64,000 nucleotides of DNA from an uncultured Sutterella sp. (GCA_949282745.1 CASDQM010000038.1:62001-126000), one strand, 5' to 3'. Shown: positions 38,159 through 46,654, counted from the stretch's first letter. Made by a program: numbers and translations. Notes: generated by a model not told the origin, from the letters alone.

Positions 38159-38471
38159 GAACGCTCTCACGAAAGCGAACATCACGACGCTGCATTTCCT
38201 GCTCTACGTGCTCGCGCGCGCGGAGCGGCCGTCCGCGCGCACGCTCTGCGACATCAGCGGCCTCTCGCGCGTGACGATCTACCGCTACTTCGAAACGCTC
38301 GAAGCCATGTACGGGATCCGCGTGAAGTTTCACCCGATCGCGACGGGCCGTCGCGGCCGCACGGGCTACTACGCACTCGAGAGTTGGGGAATCCTCAATG
38401 AAGCGGCCTTTTTGCGCTTCATGGACGAAAAACTCGAAGAACTCCACGGCAGGGAGCACGAAACGGCATGA
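38151..38471 (+). CDS. Small winged-helix DNA-binding protein
   Basis: A 106-residue protein with one winged helix (about 12-60): LHFLLYVLARAERPSARTLC then DISGLSRVTIYRYFETLEA, followed by a wing-like GYYALESWGILN. It overlaps the KorB-like gene by eight bases and the next gene by four, so all three are made together. I do not recognise a named family; it resembles DeoR/HTH_11-type domains. Confidence 0.65.
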   Translation: MNKNALTKANITTLHFLLYVLARAERPSARTLCDISGLSRVTIYRYFETLEAMYGIRVKFHPIATGRRGRTGYYALESWGILNEAAFLRFMDEKLEELHGREHETA

Positions 38472-38989
38472 CCGCACAACCTCCATCCTCCAAACACGGC
38501 TTTCGGGCGATTCCGCTCCCAGACTTCGACCGGGAGGCCGCGGAGCATTTCGCCCGCACGAACGGCACGAGCGTCGAGGAGGCGCTTTTTGAGTACGCGC
38601 GCGAGCAGTACCTGAATCAACTCCTCACCGAGTGGCAGAGCGCTTCGCAGCTCTTTTGCCGCTTCATCGCCAGGATGGCGCCCCACGCGTCGCCCGCCGA
38701 AATCGTCCTTGCGCTTCGCGAGACCGCCAAGACCTACGACGACCTCGTGACGGCGGGCCTTTTGATGCGCGACGGCGTGAGGCTCCTCTTTCTCGTCAAC
38801 GAGCTCGCGAGCCGCATCCTGAGCGTGCCTGCCCTGCGCGAAGAAGAGGAAAAGGCCGCCCGCACGAAAAACGAAGCGGCGCTTCGCTTTGCGCTCTTTG
38901 AAAAATTCCTCCCCAAGGCCCTCTACGGCCTCGTCGTGCGAAACGCACACTGCGCCGCCGACTGGCACAAACTCTATCCGGGCACCTGA
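38468..38989 (+). CDS. Helical protein of unknown function, last gene of the regulator operon
   Basis: A 173-residue, mostly alpha-helical and charged protein. Residues 18-55 (REAAEHFARTNGTSVEEALF) could be a ribbon-helix-helix or other DNA-binding start, but I cannot confirm it. No signal peptide or membrane helix. ATGA overlap with the winged-helix gene. A possible terminator hairpin AACCCGCC/GGCGGGTT (39010-39017, 39036-39043) follows. No function can be assigned. Confidence 0.55.
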   Translation: MTAQPPSSKHGFRAIPLPDFDREAAEHFARTNGTSVEEALFEYAREQYLNQLLTEWQSASQLFCRFIARMAPHASPAEIVLALRETAKTYDDLVTAGLLMRDGVRLLFLVNELASRILSVPALREEEEKAARTKNEAALRFALFEKFLPKALYGLVVRNAHCAADWHKLYPGT

Positions 38990-39350
38990 CAACTGCGCCC
39001 TCTCTTCGCAACCCGCCCCAAGACGCCGTCTTCCCGGCGGGTTCTCTCTCAAAAAAAGGCGATGTTATTTTTCTGGCAAAGATCGTCGCCTCTTCTCCTC
39101 TCATTTCTCATTTTTTGAAAAATCCACTCCCCTCGAAAAGAGAAGAACTTTTCCACGCTCCTCTTTTGCTTTTTCACGGCTTCGGAATTTGATACGGTTT
39201 TCACCCTTCGCGGCTCTTTTCGCCGCCCTGCGGGAGGGACCGTCGTTTCGGTTCATTATGGTTATCCCTAAGTAGTAAACGTTCCTCGAGAACGCACCGT
39301 CGCCCTCTCTCGGGCGTCCTTTTCCTCTCACTTTCGGAGACCTCTACGCA
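38990..39350. other. Intergenic stretch between the regulator operon and the double-HTH gene
   Basis: 361 bases. The left end holds the hairpin arms AACCCGCC (39010-39017) and GGCGGGTT (39036-39043). From about 39044 the sequence is AT-rich with several A and T runs, and likely carries the promoter of the 39351 gene. TCGGAGA precedes its ATG. No frame with a recognisable product. Confidence 0.45.
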
Positions 39351-39719
39351 ATGAGCAATCAATCGTTGGAAACCGCTTTTCACCGTCACCTTCCCGACCG
39401 CATTCTGTCCCGGGAAATCCGTGAGCAGGCGCTCGAGCTCTTCGAGCAGGGGCTCGGGCACAAGTCGGTGGCGAAGCGCCTGGCGATTTCCCCGCACACG
39501 ACGCGCGACTGGGGACGCGCCTTCCGGGAACACCGCTTCTTCCCGACCGTCTCGAAGCACCTCTACTGCTACGACGACGATGCCAAGGCCGCCGTCTGGG
39601 CCCTTTCGCTCAAGGGGTTCACCATCAGCGAAATTTCCGAAAAGACACACATCAGCCGCAGCACCTGCTACGCCTGGATCCGCGCGCGCCGCGACGCGGC
39701 CACCCGTCGAACGAGCTGA
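39351..39719 (+). CDS. Double helix-turn-helix protein, transposase-OrfA-like
   Basis: A 122-residue basic protein with two homeodomain-like helix-turn-helix units: IREQALELFEQGLGHKSVAK to SPHTTRDWGRAFREH (about 22-62) and KAAVWALSLKGFTISEISEK to ISRSTCYAWIRARR (about 79-114). Such tandem units are typical of IS3/IS630-type OrfA proteins, but no catalytic partner and no terminal inverted repeats are present. It could be a relic of an insertion sequence or a regulator derived from one. It lies 361 bases after the FlhDC/KorB-like operon. Confidence 0.6.
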   Translation: MSNQSLETAFHRHLPDRILSREIREQALELFEQGLGHKSVAKRLAISPHTTRDWGRAFREHRFFPTVSKHLYCYDDDAKAAVWALSLKGFTISEISEKTHISRSTCYAWIRARRDAATRRTS

Positions 39720-39911
39720 AGCGATGGGTGACGGGAAGCGTCGGATAGCCCGCAATACAACAATCGGTTCTCCGTCGCTCCCTCGACCCCTAGCATACCG
39801 CCGTATGAACCGTTGCCTTTAACAACAGGATTTCCATTCCGTCCGTTAGGTTAGAGCCACGAACCGCGAACGCCATCCTCTGCGGCAATTTTGTAGTAAC
39901 AACTCTGTTAG

Positions 39912-39942
39912 TAACAACCTTGTTACTAACAAGGTTGTTACC
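39912..39942. repeat. 31-base perfect palindrome built of GTAACAA units
   Basis: GTAACAACCTTGTTA (39912-39926) and TAACAAGGTTGTTAC (39928-39942) are perfect inverted arms around one C. Each arm is itself almost palindromic (GTAACAA-CC-TTGTTAC), and a further GTAACAA-like copy lies at 39896-39903. It is downstream of the response-regulator gene on the minus strand and could end its transcript or be a REP-like or protein-binding element. Confidence 0.8.
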
Positions 39943-39980
39943 AGCCAAGCGTTCAACGCAAACCTTGTCCGTACTTTCGT

Positions 39981-40595
39981 TCAACCAAGCCGGTGCATAA
40001 GATTGGCGATTTCCGCCGAAGACCGGACGCCTAGCTTCAGGTAGATGGACGCCCGATACACCTGAACCGTCCGATTCGCAATGCCCAGATTCGCCGCGAT
40101 CACCTTGTTGGGCATCCCTTGGGCGAGGCATGAAGCCACCTCCTTTTCCCGGACCGTGAGCGTATTCCATCGCGCTTCCTGTTCTCTTCGGGAAGCCAGC
40201 GCATCGTAATCGGCCTCACATTTCGCCACGGCCTTTTCAATGGCCGCAAAGAGTTTTTCTTCGTCGACGGGCTTCGGGATGAAGTCGCAGGCTCCGTTCT
40301 GAACGGCGTGCACGGCCATTTCGATGTTGCCGTGCGCCGATACGAAGATGAGCGGAAGACCGCAGGAACACCGAAGCAATTCCTGTTGGAGTTCGAGTCC
40401 CGTCATGCCCCCCGGCATCTGTACGTCCAGAACGATGCATCCGGTCACGCTTACGTCGTCCTCTTCGAGGAATTCTTCAGCACTAGCGTACGCCTTGGTG
40501 CGCCAACCTTCCCCCTCAAGGAGGTAGCAGAAGGATTCTCGAATGAAGGCGTCGTCGTCCACAATGCGGATCACATGGCGGCTCTTGTCGATCAT
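39981..40595 (-). CDS. TtrR/FixJ-type response regulator (second copy)
   Basis: A 204-residue regulator. Receiver domain with acidic VDDD, Asp57 (CIVLDVQMPGG) and Lys in IPKPVDEEK; LuxR-type helix-turn-helix at about 140-200 (LTVREKEVASCLAQGMPNKVIA, RTVQVYRASIYLKL). It has an extra Gly in the QMPGGMTG loop compared with the paralogue at 17946. AGGAGA eight bases upstream fixes the ATG at 40593-40595. It follows its sensor by five bases and belongs with the flavin reductase at 42523-43986. Confidence 0.9.
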   Translation of the reverse strand: MIDKSRHVIRIVDDDAFIRESFCYLLEGEGWRTKAYASAEEFLEEDDVSVTGCIVLDVQMPGGMTGLELQQELLRCSCGLPLIFVSAHGNIEMAVHAVQNGACDFIPKPVDEEKLFAAIEKAVAKCEADYDALASRREQEARWNTLTVREKEVASCLAQGMPNKVIAANLGIANRTVQVYRASIYLKLGVRSSAEIANLMHRLG

Positions 40596-40600
40596 GGTGC

Positions 40601-42436
40601 TTAGTCTCCTGCCTGCACGGGATTCCATAAGGATACTTCCGCAGCAAGGCCCTGGGGCTTTCTTGCCCGGTAATAAAGCTTGCCGCCGTAGCTCTCCGCG
40701 ATTCGGCGCACGATGCTGATCCCGAGTCCGAGGCCATCCTTCTTCGTCGTCTCGAAAAGCCGACCGAGATTCTCAATCTCCTCTTCTGTCAGGGCGGGTC
40801 CGTTGTCGGAAACCACGATTCGTGCCCCCTGCGACCCTTCCATGAGACGTTCAAGCGACACGCAGACTTCCGGGTTCGGAACTTCGGCGCAGGCGTGCGC
40901 GGCGTTTTTCACGAGGTTCGTCAGGATCAGCTCGATTTCCAACGGATCGGCCACTAGCAGAATGTCGGGCGGGACAATGCTTCGCAACGCAACCGGACGA
41001 TCCGCGATCCGCGCCCTTCGCAGGGATTCGACCGTTTGCGTCACGACGCTCGACAGATCGATCGGAGAGCGGGAGATCTTTGCCTTGGCGTAACTCCGCA
41101 CGTGTTCGACCACGGCATTCGACTGCTGATTGAGACTGCGGATTTTCTCCAGGATGTCGAGGTACGCCTCACGATCAAACTCCCCGCGCTTGATGCGGGA
41201 AATCAATCCCTTCGTGAAATAGCCGATCGCTGTCATCGGCTGGAAGAGTTCGTGCGCAAGCATCGACGAGAGCTGCTGCACAACGCCTTGGCGCTCCAAC
41301 AGTTGGATTCTGGCGTTTTGTTCCTGCGCGGCCTCTTCCATGCGGTGCTGCTCATTCATGGCTTCCTGCAGTTGTGCCGTCCGCCTGCGTACGACGTATT
41401 CCGTTCGGAACGAATGCAGGAAGAGACCGATCAACAAGACGGCGAATCCGAACAGCACGTACCGGTATTCGGAGAGAAATCGACTCACCGTCCATTCGCG
41501 CAGATGGCGGTACGGCCCCAAGGCGAGTGCCTTGAGCATGTCGTCTACGGGCTTGAAGTCTGTCGCAGCACTCCAAAGGGCTTCGTCGGGTCCGGACGGC
41601 GGCATGGAAAAGAGCTCTCTCGTGATGGCCCGCATCGTCGCTGGATTCGCGCTCGGCATCGTCGCGATCGTGAGTCCTGGGTAGGGCGCCGTTGTGTGCA
41701 GACACCGAAGCGAGTCGGAGCGCGGCTCCAACACGCGCACCTCGGTGATGTGCGGATAATTCGTCGCAAGGAGATTTTCAAAGTAACAGGCGCTCACCAC
41801 GCCGGCATCGACTTCTCCGCGGATCACTCGGTCGACCACTTCGGAAAGAGGCATCCCGGTGATCTCCACTCGTGAGAAAAAGCCGCCGTACGGGAGATCG
41901 CGCCGCTTCACTTCGTGAAGAAGCATCTGAAGACCACTGTAGAAGTCGTCGTTGCCGGCGGCTAGCGAACGTCCGTGAAGATCTTCGAGCCTGCGCAGGT
42001 CGTCACGGCTTCGGCGAACGATGACGGTCCCGGCCGTGCTTTCGTTCGGATTCTTCTTCTTATCGTCAACAAGCGTGGCGAGGTCTTTGGAACCGGCGGA
42101 CGCAAACTCGCGGTAAAAGCCGGAGCTTCCGATGAAAAGGTCAATTTCCCCGCCCAAGACGGCGTTTCGAAGCGACTGCTCCGAGTGAGGCAGGATGACA
42201 AGCTGATCGCCGAACTGCACTTTGAGCCAATCGACTGTGTCGCGCAGAAGCGACGATTCCGAATTCGGGAAGGTGATGTACGGAATCCCGAGCTTGACCG
42301 GGGTCGGTGAATCGAAGGCGTCGGGCTTGACGGCAAAGGAAACCGTCGGCGTATCCAGATTGCTTCGGGATACGTCCGCTGCAGATGCAAACGTTGAGAT
42401 TGCCAAACCGAACGTCAGAAAAACACGCAGTAACAT
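40601..42436 (-). CDS. TtrS-like sensor histidine kinase (second copy)
   Basis: A 611-residue membrane kinase built like the one at 16081: signal peptide (about 1-20), periplasmic PhnD-type binding domain (about 45-290, VKLGIPYITFPNSES), transmembrane helix about 325-345 (YVLFGFAVLLIGLFL), H-box LAHELFQPMTAI (His about 391) and ATPase domain (LTNLVKNAAHA, DGLGLGISIVRRI). The start is the ATG at 42434-42436 after GGAGG. The reductase gene lies just upstream with a terminator between, so enzyme and sensor can be expressed at different levels. The ligand is probably the reductase's acceptor. Confidence 0.9.
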   Translation of the reverse strand: MLLRVFLTFGLAISTFASAADVSRSNLDTPTVSFAVKPDAFDSPTPVKLGIPYITFPNSESSLLRDTVDWLKVQFGDQLVILPHSEQSLRNAVLGGEIDLFIGSSGFYREFASAGSKDLATLVDDKKKNPNESTAGTVIVRRSRDDLRRLEDLHGRSLAAGNDDFYSGLQMLLHEVKRRDLPYGGFFSRVEITGMPLSEVVDRVIRGEVDAGVVSACYFENLLATNYPHITEVRVLEPRSDSLRCLHTTAPYPGLTIATMPSANPATMRAITRELFSMPPSGPDEALWSAATDFKPVDDMLKALALGPYRHLREWTVSRFLSEYRYVLFGFAVLLIGLFLHSFRTEYVVRRRTAQLQEAMNEQHRMEEAAQEQNARIQLLERQGVVQQLSSMLAHELFQPMTAIGYFTKGLISRIKRGEFDREAYLDILEKIRSLNQQSNAVVEHVRSYAKAKISRSPIDLSSVVTQTVESLRRARIADRPVALRSIVPPDILLVADPLEIELILTNLVKNAAHACAEVPNPEVCVSLERLMEGSQGARIVVSDNGPALTEEEIENLGRLFETTKKDGLGLGISIVRRIAESYGGKLYYRARKPQGLAAEVSLWNPVQAGD

Positions 42437-42455
42437 CACGCCTCCGCCGTAAACG

Positions 42456-42486
42456 CAGAAAGGGAGCGACGACGGCCGCTCCCCTT
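42456..42486 (-). terminator. Terminator between the flavin reductase and its sensor gene
   Basis: On the minus strand GGGAGCG (42483-42477) pairs with CGCTCCC (42468-42462), followed by TTTCTG. Incomplete T-run; probably partial termination. Confidence 0.6.
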
Positions 42487-42522
42487 CTCTTATACCCTCA
42501 ACGAGGGATCAACGGAACACTG

Positions 42523-43986
42523 TCAGGCCTTGGCAGCGCTTTCGCCGGCAAGGCGGCCGAACGTGAAGATGTCGGCAATGGCGTTGCCGCCCACACGGTT
42601 CGTACCGTGGATGCCGCCCGTCACTTCACCGGCGGCGTAGAGACCCGGAATGACCTTGCCTTCGCGGTCAAGAACACGGGCCTTCGTGTCGATGCGGGCG
42701 CCGCCCATCGTGTGGTGACGGCACATGCCGAACGGCCCGATGTAGAACGGAGCCTTCACGATCTTGCGAACAAGCATCTTCGGCGTACGGCCGAACGGAT
42801 CCTTCTTCGAATCGACTTCGGCATTGAATTCGTCGACGGTCTTCTTGAGTTCCGCGGCGGGGATCTTGACCTTGGCGGCAGCTTCTTCGATCGTGTTGCA
42901 ACGGAAAAGCACACCGTTCTTGAGAGCGGCTTCGTTCATTTCGTAATAGAACTTCTTGTGCTCTTCGTAGCCGTCCGTGTCGCAAAGCTGGAAGACGGTC
43001 TGATCGGTCTGCGCCAAAGTGGCGTCGCGGATGATGTCGCGGCGATTGTCTTCGGCGACGTAGCGCTTGCCTTCCTTGTTGACGAAAATCGTGTACTCAA
43101 TCGCCTGGAAGACGTCGGCCGTGGAGGTATAACCCGGAGCGGTCCAGGGGATGCACTGGATATAGTCCATACCGACGGCCAAGCCGTTGATGTCCTGGAT
43201 GGCACGCAACACTTCACCCGTGGAGCACGGCTGGTTCGTGGTATTGAGCTTCGTGAGGCGAGGATCGAAGAAGCCGCACATTTCGGCGTTCGCGGCATAG
43301 CCGCCGGACGCGGCGATGACGCCCTTCGTGGCGCGCCAATACTGCTTCTTGCCGCCGACTTCGACTTCGACGCCGAGGACTCGACCGGCATTGGGCTTTT
43401 CACGAATGATGCTCGTCACCTTGTGGCCCGGGAGAATTTCAAGACCGATCTTCTTGGCATAAGCCGTACCGGCCTTGATGTAGTCGCTGCCGCTCTGCCC
43501 TTCCGGATTGCGGCAACGCGGCCAAAGACCGCCGTAAATCTGGTAGATGCCCGGACGGAACTTCACGCCGATCTTCTTCAGCCATTCGACGCTTTCGGGA
43601 GCGCCCTTCGCGAGAATTTCGACCAATGCCGGATCAGCGCGATTGTCACCGGCGGCAAGGGTCTGTTCAGCATGGAGTTTGGGCGAGTCTTCGACGCCGG
43701 CAGCCTTCGAATCGGCCGCAACGGCCGCGTTCAGACCGCCGCCCGACACCATCGTGTTGCCGCCGGGGAAAGCCATCTTTTCAAGAACGATCGTCTTGGC
43801 GCCGAGTTCCTTGGCCGTAATGCCGGCAGCCAAACCGGCACCGCCCGCACCGATGACGATCACCTCCCAAGTCTGATCCCACTTCTGGGGAAGGCTGCAC
43901 AGATCTGCGGCTTTGGCCGAAAGCGCGACGGAACTGACGGACGCGGCAACGGCGCCCGACAAAAGATTGCGACGAGAAATTTGCAT
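42523..43986 (-). CDS. Tat-exported FAD-dependent reductase (third copy, fumarate-reductase flavoprotein family)
   Basis: Periplasmic flavoprotein of 487 residues. Tat leader MQISRRNLLSGAVAAS, FAD site IVIGAGGAGLAAGITAKELG (about 48-67), catalytic Arg in EDNRRDII, His in RHHTMGGA, Arg in HGTNRVGGNAIADIFTFG. The Fcc3 substrate-His position reads YIQCIPW, so fumarate is unlikely; the neighbouring Trp could stack on an aromatic acceptor, which is a guess. No FMN or heme domain, so a separate electron donor is needed. AAGGAG seven bases before the ATG sets the start. The sensor and regulator genes are directly downstream. Confidence 0.9.
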   Translation of the reverse strand: MQISRRNLLSGAVAASVSSVALSAKAADLCSLPQKWDQTWEVIVIGAGGAGLAAGITAKELGAKTIVLEKMAFPGGNTMVSGGGLNAAVAADSKAAGVEDSPKLHAEQTLAAGDNRADPALVEILAKGAPESVEWLKKIGVKFRPGIYQIYGGLWPRCRNPEGQSGSDYIKAGTAYAKKIGLEILPGHKVTSIIREKPNAGRVLGVEVEVGGKKQYWRATKGVIAASGGYAANAEMCGFFDPRLTKLNTTNQPCSTGEVLRAIQDINGLAVGMDYIQCIPWTAPGYTSTADVFQAIEYTIFVNKEGKRYVAEDNRRDIIRDATLAQTDQTVFQLCDTDGYEEHKKFYYEMNEAALKNGVLFRCNTIEEAAAKVKIPAAELKKTVDEFNAEVDSKKDPFGRTPKMLVRKIVKAPFYIGPFGMCRHHTMGGARIDTKARVLDREGKVIPGLYAAGEVTGGIHGTNRVGGNAIADIFTFGRLAGESAAKA

Positions 43987-44440
43987 GACGAACTCCTTTT
44001 TGAGTTTCACTCTCGATATGAAGGGCGGATGTTGGGATGGTCATCCCGAACCCGTTCCTTAAGAGTTATTTTCAGCAGTTCGTGCAAGAAGTTGAATACC
44101 GAGTGATGTCTAGTAACTTTTCGGTATTGCATCCCGAATGAAACCGTGGACCACGAACGCTCATTACCTTTTTGCAAAAGCCGCACGACCTCGCCCGAGC
44201 TCCTCTGAGTCCTGATACGCCTCGAAATGTTTTTGAAGTCAATTTCCGATTGACTCAATCGCCGATTGACTTAATCGCCGATTGAGTTTCCGCGGGGACA
44301 CGCAGGCACTTTGGAAAACGTGCCGTGGTTTTCCTTTGTTTCGACGGCTCGTCACGAAAGACCGTTCGGATAGAATGGTCGAACGGGCCTTGAAGCCCGC
44401 CCGCCGTTTTGCCCCTTCTTCGGGAAGGAAAGGATTTCTT
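43987..44440. promoter_or_regulatory. Divergent control region, flavin reductase/peptide transporter
   Basis: 454 bases. Near the reductase: GGGATG (44034-44039) and CATCCC (44042-44047) form an inverted repeat extended as CATCCCGAA, with a third copy at 44130-44138. AATACCGA (44095-44102) and TCGGTATT (44121-44128) form another. These are candidate sites for the response regulator. Near the transporter: tandem 16-base units at 44246-44288 and a -10-like TAGAAT (44371-44376). No gene of its own is seen. Confidence 0.5.
44246..44288. repeat. Tandem 16-base repeat, each unit palindromic
   Basis: CCGATTGACTCAATCG (44246-44261), CCGATTGACTTAATCG (44262-44277) and a partial third copy CCGATTGAGTT (44278-44288). 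Each full unit has arms CGATTG and CAATCG (second unit with one change). AGTCAAT at 44238-44244 adds another inverted half-site. Candidate operator or expanding repeat. Confidence 0.8.
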
Positions 44441-46654
44441 TTGAAGCGTCTCACCCGTTGGCTCTTCGTGGCCGCACTGTGCCTGCCGCTTGCCGCACAG
44501 AGCGTTGTGCTCAACGCTCCGCGCGACGTGGCGGAGTACGCCCAAAAGACGCTTTTCACGGCCTTCGGCGGGCGCAGTCCCCGCACGCTCGATCCGCAGC
44601 GCTCCTATTCCTCCGACGAAACGGCCTACACCTACGGCATCTACGAGCCGCTCTATCAGTACCACTACCTGAAGCGCCCCTACGCGCTCGAACCCCGCAC
44701 GGCCGTGCGCGTGGTGGAACCCCGCTACTTTGACGCCGACGGCAGGGAACTCCCCTCCGACGCCCCGGCCGAAGCGATCGCCGTGTCCGTCTACGACATT
44801 CCCATTCAAAAGGGCATCCGCTTTGCGCCGCACCCGGCCTTTGCGAAGGACCAGGACGGAAACTTCCTCTACCACGACCTTTCCTACGAAGAGGCGAAAA
44901 CAAAGAGGAATCCCGGCGACTTCGCCGAGCGCGGCACGCGCGAACTCACCGCGCACGACTACGTACACGGCATCCGCCGCATCGCGAGTCCCCGCGTCGT
45001 GAGTCCCATTCTCGGTACCATGAGCGACCACATCGTGGGACTTGAGGAACTCGCCCGGGCGTTTCGCGAAAAGGACCGTCTCCTTCGGGAAAAGGAGGGC
45101 GCCGACGCTTATCTCGACATCGACGACGTCCCCTTCCGGGGGGCCGAGGCGCTCGACGACCACACCCTTCGCATCCGCGTGAAGGGAAAGTACCCGCAGT
45201 TTTCCAACTGGCTCACCATGGCCTTTTTCGCGCCCGTCCCCTGGGAAGCGGAAAAGTTCTATTCGCAGCGCGGCCTTCGCGAAAACAACTTCACGCTCAA
45301 CACCTGGCCCGTCGGCACGGGCCCCTTCATGATGAGCGTCTTCGAAGAAAACCGCCGCCACGAGATGGTGAAGAATCCCCTCTTCCGTTTCGTTCCCTAC
45401 CCCTGCGAAGGGGAGCCGGGCGACAAGGAAAAAGGCTATCTTGATGCCTGCGGCAAGCCCCTTCCGCTCGTCGACCGGGTCGTCTTCGAAATCGAAAAGG
45501 AAGCGGTGCCGCTGCAGACGAAGTTCCTGCAGGGCTACTACGACAGTCCCTCGATCGACCGCGTCGACACGGGGCTCGGCTACCTCACCGCCATGGCGGA
45601 CAGTCCCGAAAAGCTCGCGCTCTACACGAAGAAAAACCTGCGCTTTCCCGAGACGGTCGAGGCGAGCTTCTGGTACCTCGGCTTCAACTGGCTCGACCCC
45701 GTCTTGGGCGGCGGGAAGACCCCCGAAGAGGGGCGGCGCGCAAGACTTCTTCGCCAGGCGATTTCGATTGCGGTCGACTGGGAGGAAAACATCGCGATCT
45801 TCCAGAAAAACCAGGGGATTCCCGCGCACGGCCCGCTCCCTCCGGGGCTTTTCGGCTGGCGCGACGACGGTCCCTCGGCCTTCAATCCGGTCGTCTACCG
45901 CAAAACCGAAGAGGGACGCGTCGTGCGCCGTTCGATCGAAAAGGCGAAGGCTCTTCTCCGGGAGGCGGGCTACCCCGACGGGCGCGACGCGCTCACCGGA
46001 AAGCCCCTCATTCTCTCCTTTGACTATCAGAACGCCGCGCAGGGCTCCAAAGCCTATCTCGAGTGGTATCAGCGGCAGTTCGCCAAGCTCGGCATTCAGC
46101 TCGACATCCGCGCGACCGACTACAACCGCTTTCAGGACAAGATGAACCGTGGCGCCGCGCAGATCTTTCTCTGGGGCTGGGTCGCGGACTATCCGGACGC
46201 GGAGAACTTCCTCTTTCTCTTCTACGGCCCCAACGGCAAGGTGAAGCACGGAGGCGAAAACGCGGGAAACTACTCGAACCCTGCCTTCGACCGCGCCTTC
46301 GAGCGCATGAAGTGGCTCGAGGATGGCCCCGAAAAGGCGCGGGCCATCGACGAAATGATCCGAATCCTCCAGGAAGACGCCCCCATCATGTTCGGGTACT
46401 ATCCGAAGGCGGCCGCGGCCTTCCACGAGTGGGTCCTGAACGCCAAGCCGACGAGCATGGTGCGCAACTCCCTCCAGTACATCGGCGTCGACGAAAACCT
46501 TCGCGCCGAACGCATCCGGGAGTGGAACCGCCCCGTCCTCTGGCCGCTTCTTCTCATCGTGCCGATCGCGTGGATTCTCGTTCGGGCGCTTCGCGCCGAA
46601 GCGAGACGCCGTGAGGAGCGCCGCGCCAAACCGAGTCCGGAGGAAACCCGATGA
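44441..46654 (+). CDS. Peptide-type ABC transporter substrate-binding protein with C-terminal membrane anchor
   Basis: A 737-residue family 5 (OppA/DppA/YejA type) binding protein that delivers ligand to the permeases encoded next. Signal peptide about 1-22, binding fold about 40-690 (FGGRSPRTLDPQRSYSSDE, NTWPVGTGPFMM, WGWVADYPDAENFLFLFYG). Unusually it ends with a hydrophobic helix (about 700-722, LWPLLLIVPIAWILVRAL) and a basic tail, so it is probably anchored at both processing and C-terminal ends instead of free in the periplasm. Start is TTG at 44441 with AAGGAAAGGA upstream. Overlaps the first permease gene by four bases. Substrate not evident. Confidence 0.87.
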   Translation: MKRLTRWLFVAALCLPLAAQSVVLNAPRDVAEYAQKTLFTAFGGRSPRTLDPQRSYSSDETAYTYGIYEPLYQYHYLKRPYALEPRTAVRVVEPRYFDADGRELPSDAPAEAIAVSVYDIPIQKGIRFAPHPAFAKDQDGNFLYHDLSYEEAKTKRNPGDFAERGTRELTAHDYVHGIRRIASPRVVSPILGTMSDHIVGLEELARAFREKDRLLREKEGADAYLDIDDVPFRGAEALDDHTLRIRVKGKYPQFSNWLTMAFFAPVPWEAEKFYSQRGLRENNFTLNTWPVGTGPFMMSVFEENRRHEMVKNPLFRFVPYPCEGEPGDKEKGYLDACGKPLPLVDRVVFEIEKEAVPLQTKFLQGYYDSPSIDRVDTGLGYLTAMADSPEKLALYTKKNLRFPETVEASFWYLGFNWLDPVLGGGKTPEEGRRARLLRQAISIAVDWEENIAIFQKNQGIPAHGPLPPGLFGWRDDGPSAFNPVVYRKTEEGRVVRRSIEKAKALLREAGYPDGRDALTGKPLILSFDYQNAAQGSKAYLEWYQRQFAKLGIQLDIRATDYNRFQDKMNRGAAQIFLWGWVADYPDAENFLFLFYGPNGKVKHGGENAGNYSNPAFDRAFERMKWLEDGPEKARAIDEMIRILQEDAPIMFGYYPKAAAAFHEWVLNAKPTSMVRNSLQYIGVDENLRAERIREWNRPVLWPLLLIVPIAWILVRALRAEARRREERRAKPSPEETR

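Noticed and set aside
39351..39719. A complete insertion sequence
   Set aside because: Only an OrfA-like double-HTH protein is present; there is no catalytic frame, terminal inverted repeat or target duplication.
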